Source: Megaustenia siamemsis
Taxonomy: Eukaryota; Mollusca; Gastropoda; Stylommatophora; Ariophantidae
Reading direction: 5' to 3'
NCBI GenBank assembly: GCA_032433765.1
Contig: JAVIAB010000124.1
Location: 90,747,911-90,811,910 of the forward strand
DNA: 64,000 nt
The position numbers and the translations under genes were made by a program. Within the stretch, counting starts at the first letter, position 1; each line of letters opens with the position of its first letter. Below are positions 59,651-64,000 of this stretch, piece after piece. The notes beneath the pieces are model-generated. The model was not told the DNA's origin, did no database searches, and was given only the letters and a program-made list of their open reading frames with translations.

Positions 59651-59769
59651 TACACATATCTCATTATTTTAAATGACCTCTAGACGTCGCATAGGGCTCG
59701 TAGTGTTGTTTTTTTTGCAACCCATAACTATTCTGGGCTAGATGTTGATCTTATTCAAAGAGTCTATGC

Positions 59770-60211
59770 CTACCAACATTGCTTCTCTTAAGTGTGCTCT
59801 TTTCAGTCTCTCTAAGTCTTCATCTCTTTTTCTGTATCCTGATGTTTCCCATAATTTTAGCCTGCTTTGACATTATTTTTGTGTCTCTTCGGAACACATA
59901 AGCGACACATGTCCATCTTCGCTTTCTAATTCTAGTTGCGATCGTTGGTTGCATGACCATTTCTCGTATTTCAACATTAGTCTTGAATGCACTCCATTGT
60001 ACACAGAGTATTATAAGGCATGTGTCTTCAAAACGTTCACTTTTTCCCCTCAATCTATTTTGCTGTTTTCCAGCTTTCACATGCATAGGTAAGAGTCGAT
60101 AATACGTTTGATTTAAATATTCTTAGTTTTGTTTTCTAGCTGACTATTTTGGATGTTACGGAGACATGATCACCTACGCCAGCAGGTCCGGTACTTGATG
60201 ATGATGATGAT
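59770..60211. pseudogene. LINE C-terminal remnant (minus) followed by an RTE 3' end (plus)
   Basis: Minus frame 60086-59820 includes EIREMVMQPTIATRIRKRRW, then TCVAYVFRRDTK, with a KRAHLREAMLVGIDSLNKI-like stretch after it, as in LINE tails. At 60158-60211 a plus-strand RTE family 1 3' end (GAGACATGATCACCTACGCC to TTGATGATGATGATGAT) is embedded. Confidence 0.65.
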
Positions 60212-60479
60212 TTTGGATGTCCATATTTTTACAGTTTTTTTCCTGCGAATACTTAAACATCATTAGAATGACAAAACATTAAAGTAAATGTTCCCTTCAC
60301 ACATCGGTATGTGTAAGGAAAGATGATATTTATGGTAAGGGATGATTATACATTTCTATGACCAACTACACAGTTTTCGGTCGTGTTCATGGACGTTCGC
60401 TCTCACTTCTCACAAAAAATCTCTGCTACACTTTCTATTGCATAAGAGAATCGCAGGTCATTGTTGATTAAAACAAGAT

Positions 60480-60860
60480 ACTGGACTTTATTGAGAACTC
60501 AGTCACTAGGTTTCCAATCAGTTGGTCTGCAAAAAGGATATTTTAGAGAATACAACTTCATGTTTGTTGAGCGATCAAATCGTTTACTGAAGACAAAAGG
60601 CCTGGTTCCATCTGATAAACGGCTTTTAAATTCACAGGAGAAGGAGAAATTAAACACAAAATCTATGATTAAAGCTTTACGTAATTGAACGACATTTCGG
60701 CTCAATAGGCCTTCAGCAGGAACAAACAAACAACACAAACATATATACAATATAAATAAATAAATGTAGTCCTACAAGCTAGTCTTTCTCGTTCACATTC
60801 AGCTTTACTGTAGCTTCGCATTTTTATACATTTATGTGCATTTATTTGCCTTGATCCCTT
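60480..60860 (-). mobile_element. Penelope-like element fragment
   Basis: On the minus strand, CCTGCTGAAGGCCTATTGAG, GAAATGTCGTTC and ACGTAAAGCTTTAATC match the tail block of the other Penelope-like copies. At 60797-60830, in plus orientation, the tail end TTCAGCTTTACTGTAGCTTC is present. The two parts are thus in opposite orientation, as in rearranged Penelope ends. Confidence 0.55.
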
Positions 60861-61042
60861 TTAAATTTACACCACATTATGGTCAGAAATGATTTTCTGG
60901 CATTGAAATAAAGGCTATCATAGCGCTTGCTATATTACTCAAAACTGTACACTTGGGCGGTGATTGTATTAATAATGTATTCTTCAATCGCTGTTTAAAG
61001 AACTTATAACTGATAAAGAATGAATTAATATTTGTTATGTCT

Positions 61043-61639
61043 TTATGACTTATTGTTGCAGAACATCCTATAAAAGCACATTCTGTATTTGCTACTAATG
61101 TGATGATAGATAAATATGTTCATTGAAGAGTTTATGCTCTCCACCAAGTAACCAAGACCCCCAATTATAATGGATATGTTCATGTACTGTCCGTCAACTG
61201 AAAGATCTGGTAGAAATGCAGCTGCTAATAAAGTTATACACATGGGGATGAAACAAATAATGAACAAAATAGAAATCATCATAACCATTTTTGTTGTCTT
61301 CTGGTTACGAGTGGAAATTTTGTCAACCTGTGAACTGTTGATGGTGTTCTGTCTCCATTTTGATTGGTTTCGTAGTTTCACCGAAAGAATTGTCGTACAA
61401 ACAACGATGATCACAAAGGTAACTAGAGGAATTGAAAAGTTGTTGATAGTAAATGAAATTGTTTCCACTTCTTCTCGATTTTGTACATGGAGGAGCCCAA
61501 ATAGTGTCTTGTTTCTAAGTGGAGAAAACTTAAAGCCAAGTTTGTTGACAACGTACACAGGAGACCCGCAAAAGAAGAACACAATGAATATACCGACAGT
61601 GATCATCAATATTCGTCTTGGAGTAATCAAAAGTTTGAC
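61043..61639 (-). CDS. receptor gene D exon 3 (TM4-TM7), upstream exons outside the window
   Basis: 597 bp, 198 codons plus stop, acceptor CTTACAG ending 61640. It starts VKLLITPRRILMITVGIFIV (TM4). Then come NKTLF (sequon), NNFSIPLVTFVIIVVCTTIL (TM5), RNQKTTKMVMMISILFIICF (TM6), ESINSSMNIFIYHHISSKYR (TM7) and a short tail ending NNKS. It is open throughout and so probably functional. No exon 1 or 2 is found up to 64000, where LINE sequence fills the space, so those exons lie further right or are lost. Same receptor family as genes A and C. Confidence 0.88.
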   Translation of the reverse strand, partial: VKLLITPRRILMITVGIFIVFFFCGSPVYVVNKLGFKFSPLRNKTLFGLLHVQNREEVETISFTINNFSIPLVTFVIIVVCTTILSVKLRNQSKWRQNTINSSQVDKISTRNQKTTKMVMMISILFIICFIPMCITLLAAAFLPDLSVDGQYMNISIIIGGLGYLVESINSSMNIFIYHHISSKYRMCFYRMFCNNKS

Positions 61640-61687
61640 CTGTAAGGAAAAAAATAGTTAATTAAATACGTATCAGTAATATACACA

Positions 61688-62245
61688 ATCATCATCATCA
61701 AGTACCATCCCTGTTGGCCCAGATGACCATGTCTCTCCACAACTTTTGATGTCGACTGTGATATTATTTCTATTTTTGACCTTTTGGTAAGCCATTCTCT
61801 TAAGCTGTCTGGTGTCTTTTCTCTTTGCTTTCCTCTATCTCTACGTCCCGCAGTTTATCCAGCTGTCACAATATATTGCAGCTGTTCGCTTCTCATTACA
61901 TGATTAAAAAAATGATGATTGTTTCTTCTTAATTTGCTCTCTTTTTGCTTCGGCCTCTTTCAGAAAGTTTTTAATTACTCTTCTTAGCTGTCCATGGTAT
62001 TCTCAATATTCTTCTGTAAAATCAAATTTCTACAGACTCCAGTGATTTTCTTGTCTGTTGTCCTATTGTCCAAAATTCACATCCATATGTTAAGATTGGC
62101 TCTTCATAACATTTAACTTTTTTCTTGTTTCTATTGTCAAAAATGGATTGCACATTACATTCCTTATTTTTTGGAAAGCTGTTTTGCCTGAGCCATTCTG
62201 TATCTCACCTCTGTTATACATCTACCATCTGAGGTTAACATCCCA
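61688..62245 (-). pseudogene. RTE-like LINE 3' fragment (family 1)
   Basis: Begins (plus view) CATCATCATCAAGTACCATC and continues to CATCTACCATCTGAGGTTAA at about 62240. It contains the same C-terminal DNA as 12058-12690 with more frame damage. It lies just upstream of gene D exon 3, in its presumed intron 2. Confidence 0.85.
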
Positions 62246-64000
62246 TTGGCGTGAGTGCGTACATCCTGATTATTGTAGTGCTCCTTTTGGCGGGTTGCCT
62301 CCCACTTCAGCATTTAATCTTGCTAGAACAGGCTGTGTGGTCTTGCTCGGTTATAGGAAGGTCTGGCCAGTCTTGGTTTTCAGTCTCTGGTGACTGTTAA
62401 GCCCCATCCCCACGACAAGGAGCTGGCCTTAATGGCCAAATGCTGTTTGTGTAAAACAATGGAACGTATAATCAATCTCAGACTGCAGTGGTACCTGGAA
62501 AGTGAAAATCTCCTTGTCCCACAGCAAGCTGGCTTTAGACAGTGTTACTCTATCGAAGATCAGACTACCTATCTTTCCCAGGAAATTGAGGATGCGTTTC
62601 AAGAAAAAAAACTAGTATTAGCAGCATGGATAGACCTAAAGAAAGCATTTGATCAGGTATGGAAGGAAGGGCTTTTGAAGAAAATGAGAAATTATGGAGT
62701 AAAGGACAGGATGTAAAAATGGGTCAAAGCATACCTGTATAATAGGAGAGCCAGAGTGCAACTGGATGGTCTTAAGAGTAAAAATGTCTTACTGTGCCAT
62801 GGCGTCCCACAGGGAGGGGTACTATCTCCAACACTTTTCCTAATCTACATCAATGACCTAGTTACTGAACTACCACAGGGTACCAAAGTGGCAATGTGTG
62901 GAGATGACTTGTTAATGTGGTGCACAGAGGAGTATGCAACAGTGGTCTCCAAATTGTTGCAAAGAGCTATGAATGCACTGACAAATAGATGGTGTATCAG
63001 CATCAATACAGACAAATGCAGTACTACATTTTCACTCTCTCCCCAAAAGAAAAAGCAGGATCCATCTACATAAATAATGAGCCTGTGAAAGAAGACATAC
63101 AAGCTACCTATCTCGGAGTTACATTTGATAACAAACTATCTTGGAAACAGCAGATAAATAAGGCAACCAAAAAAGCAAGGATAAAGTTGGCTATTCTAAG
63201 AAAGCTGTGTGGAACCACATGGGGTGCGAGTGGGAAAATACTCAGTAAAGTTTATCAACAAAGTGTACGCACACATTTAGAATACGGATCATCTGCATGG
63301 TTTTCAGCATCAAACACCACACTGCAAGAACTGGATAAAGTACAAAACAAGGCATTTAGGGTCATCATAGGAGCAATGAAATCAACACCAATATTGGAGA
63401 TGGAGAAATTGTGGAGGATACCAGCAATCAGAGAACGGAGGGACACAAAGGTGCTGATACAGGCAGACACATTTTAATGCATGCCGACACATCCAATGAA
63501 GGACATATTCTAAAACTTCCATTGGGACGGCTTAAGAGAAACAGTTTTATCCACCAAGCCAAGCGTATTTGTAGACAAACACCAGACATGCCAAGAGTTG
63601 TTAGCCCCCTACTGTCCATACCAGAACAGACTTCCTGGACAGAGGAATCATGATTATCAATGCAAATATAGACAGAAGTCAAAGGAATAGTTGACAAAGA
63701 GGAACAGAATAGTCTACAGTAAAAACAATAAATCTCAGTTTCTTGGATGAAGAATACCCATAAGACTTATGGATTCGTGTGCACACAGATGGATCAGCAC
63801 AGAATGCAGTTAAGAATGGGGGAGCAGGTTCATATATAGAGTACCCTAATAACGCTAGGGATATGAATAAAATAGCAACAGAGAAATATTGTCACAATTA
63901 GGATGCAGAAATCCAAACAATAAAGTTGGCAATAAAAAAACTGCTGAACAGTAATCTTAGCCCACAGCCTGTAGTGTTTTTGACAGATACAAAATCAGTC
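62246..64000 (+). pseudogene. LINE with RT and RNase H (I/Jockey-like), runs off the window
   Basis: Frames read CKTMERIINLRLQWYLESEN, PQQAGFRQCYSIEDQTTYLS, LAAWIDLKKAFDQVWKEGLL (RT motif A, about 62620-62680), HGVPQGGVLSPTLFLIYIND (motif B, about 62800-62855) and VAMCGDDLLMWCTEEYATV (catalytic box with CGDD, about 62890-62945). After a -1-type shift near 63030-63060 come NEPVKEDIQATYLGVTFDNK and YGSSAWFSASNTTLQELDKV. Near 63780-63990 an RNase H-like WIRVHTDGSAQNAVKNGGAG and VVFLTDTKS appear. The TAA at about 63477 and others make this copy dead. RNase H suggests the I group. Continues past 64000. Confidence 0.88.

Overview
This is animal nuclear DNA, not bacterial. It is AT-rich, has long microsatellites, spliced genes and many decayed retrotransposons, and no operons or ribosome binding sites. 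The host genes are rhodopsin-like 7TM receptors of the type annotated in gastropods as candidate chemosensory receptors. With tRNA-derived SINEs, RTE-type LINEs and Penelope-like elements, this suggests a gastropod mollusc, plausibly a heterobranch sea slug. The species is inference.

The main result is a tandem receptor cluster, all on the minus strand, with a conserved three-exon structure: exon 1 holds the N-terminus and TM1, exon 2 TM2-TM3, exon 3 TM4-TM7. Gene A (exons 19877-19700, 16363-16152, 9760-9155) and gene C (54672-54495, 48942-48728, 44850-44248) are each open over 331 codons with identical splice phases. Locus B (34942-34762, about 31850-31645, 25220-24472) is a pseudogene with the same layout; a SINE has split its third exon. 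A further damaged exon 1 lies at 41726-41556. Gene D shows only its last exon (61639-61043); its first two exons must lie beyond the right edge. A 60-bp relic of exon 3 sits in gene A intron 2.

Most of the rest is mobile DNA. There are at least two RTE-like families (3' ends in TGATGA-type repeats), several other LINE remnants, a decayed Penelope-like element with RT and GIY-YIG domains (about 2.68-5.65 kb) plus several 3'-tail copies, a tRNA-derived SINE family (S1) with nine copies, a second SINE (S2), and two unclassified repeat families (R4, R5). Nested insertions with target-site duplications can be read directly. Two GATA tetranucleotide arrays of about 0.95 and 1.0 kb occur, one inside gene A intron 1.

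Other items are an AT-rich region at 25.4-29.1 kb with an RRM-like reading frame followed by a coiled-coil/basic frame, probably an unrecognised element; a 68-bp minisatellite carrying a CACGTG site per unit (33.56-34.29 kb); and a cysteine-rich frame at 59.2-59.65 kb that may be an exon of an unidentified extracellular protein.

The receptors have no visible functional link to the repeats. The repeats matter as agents of exon loss, duplication and intron growth in the receptor cluster. Stretches not listed (for example 1-1300, 22.6-23.9 kb, 55.0-56.1 kb) show no feature I can support.
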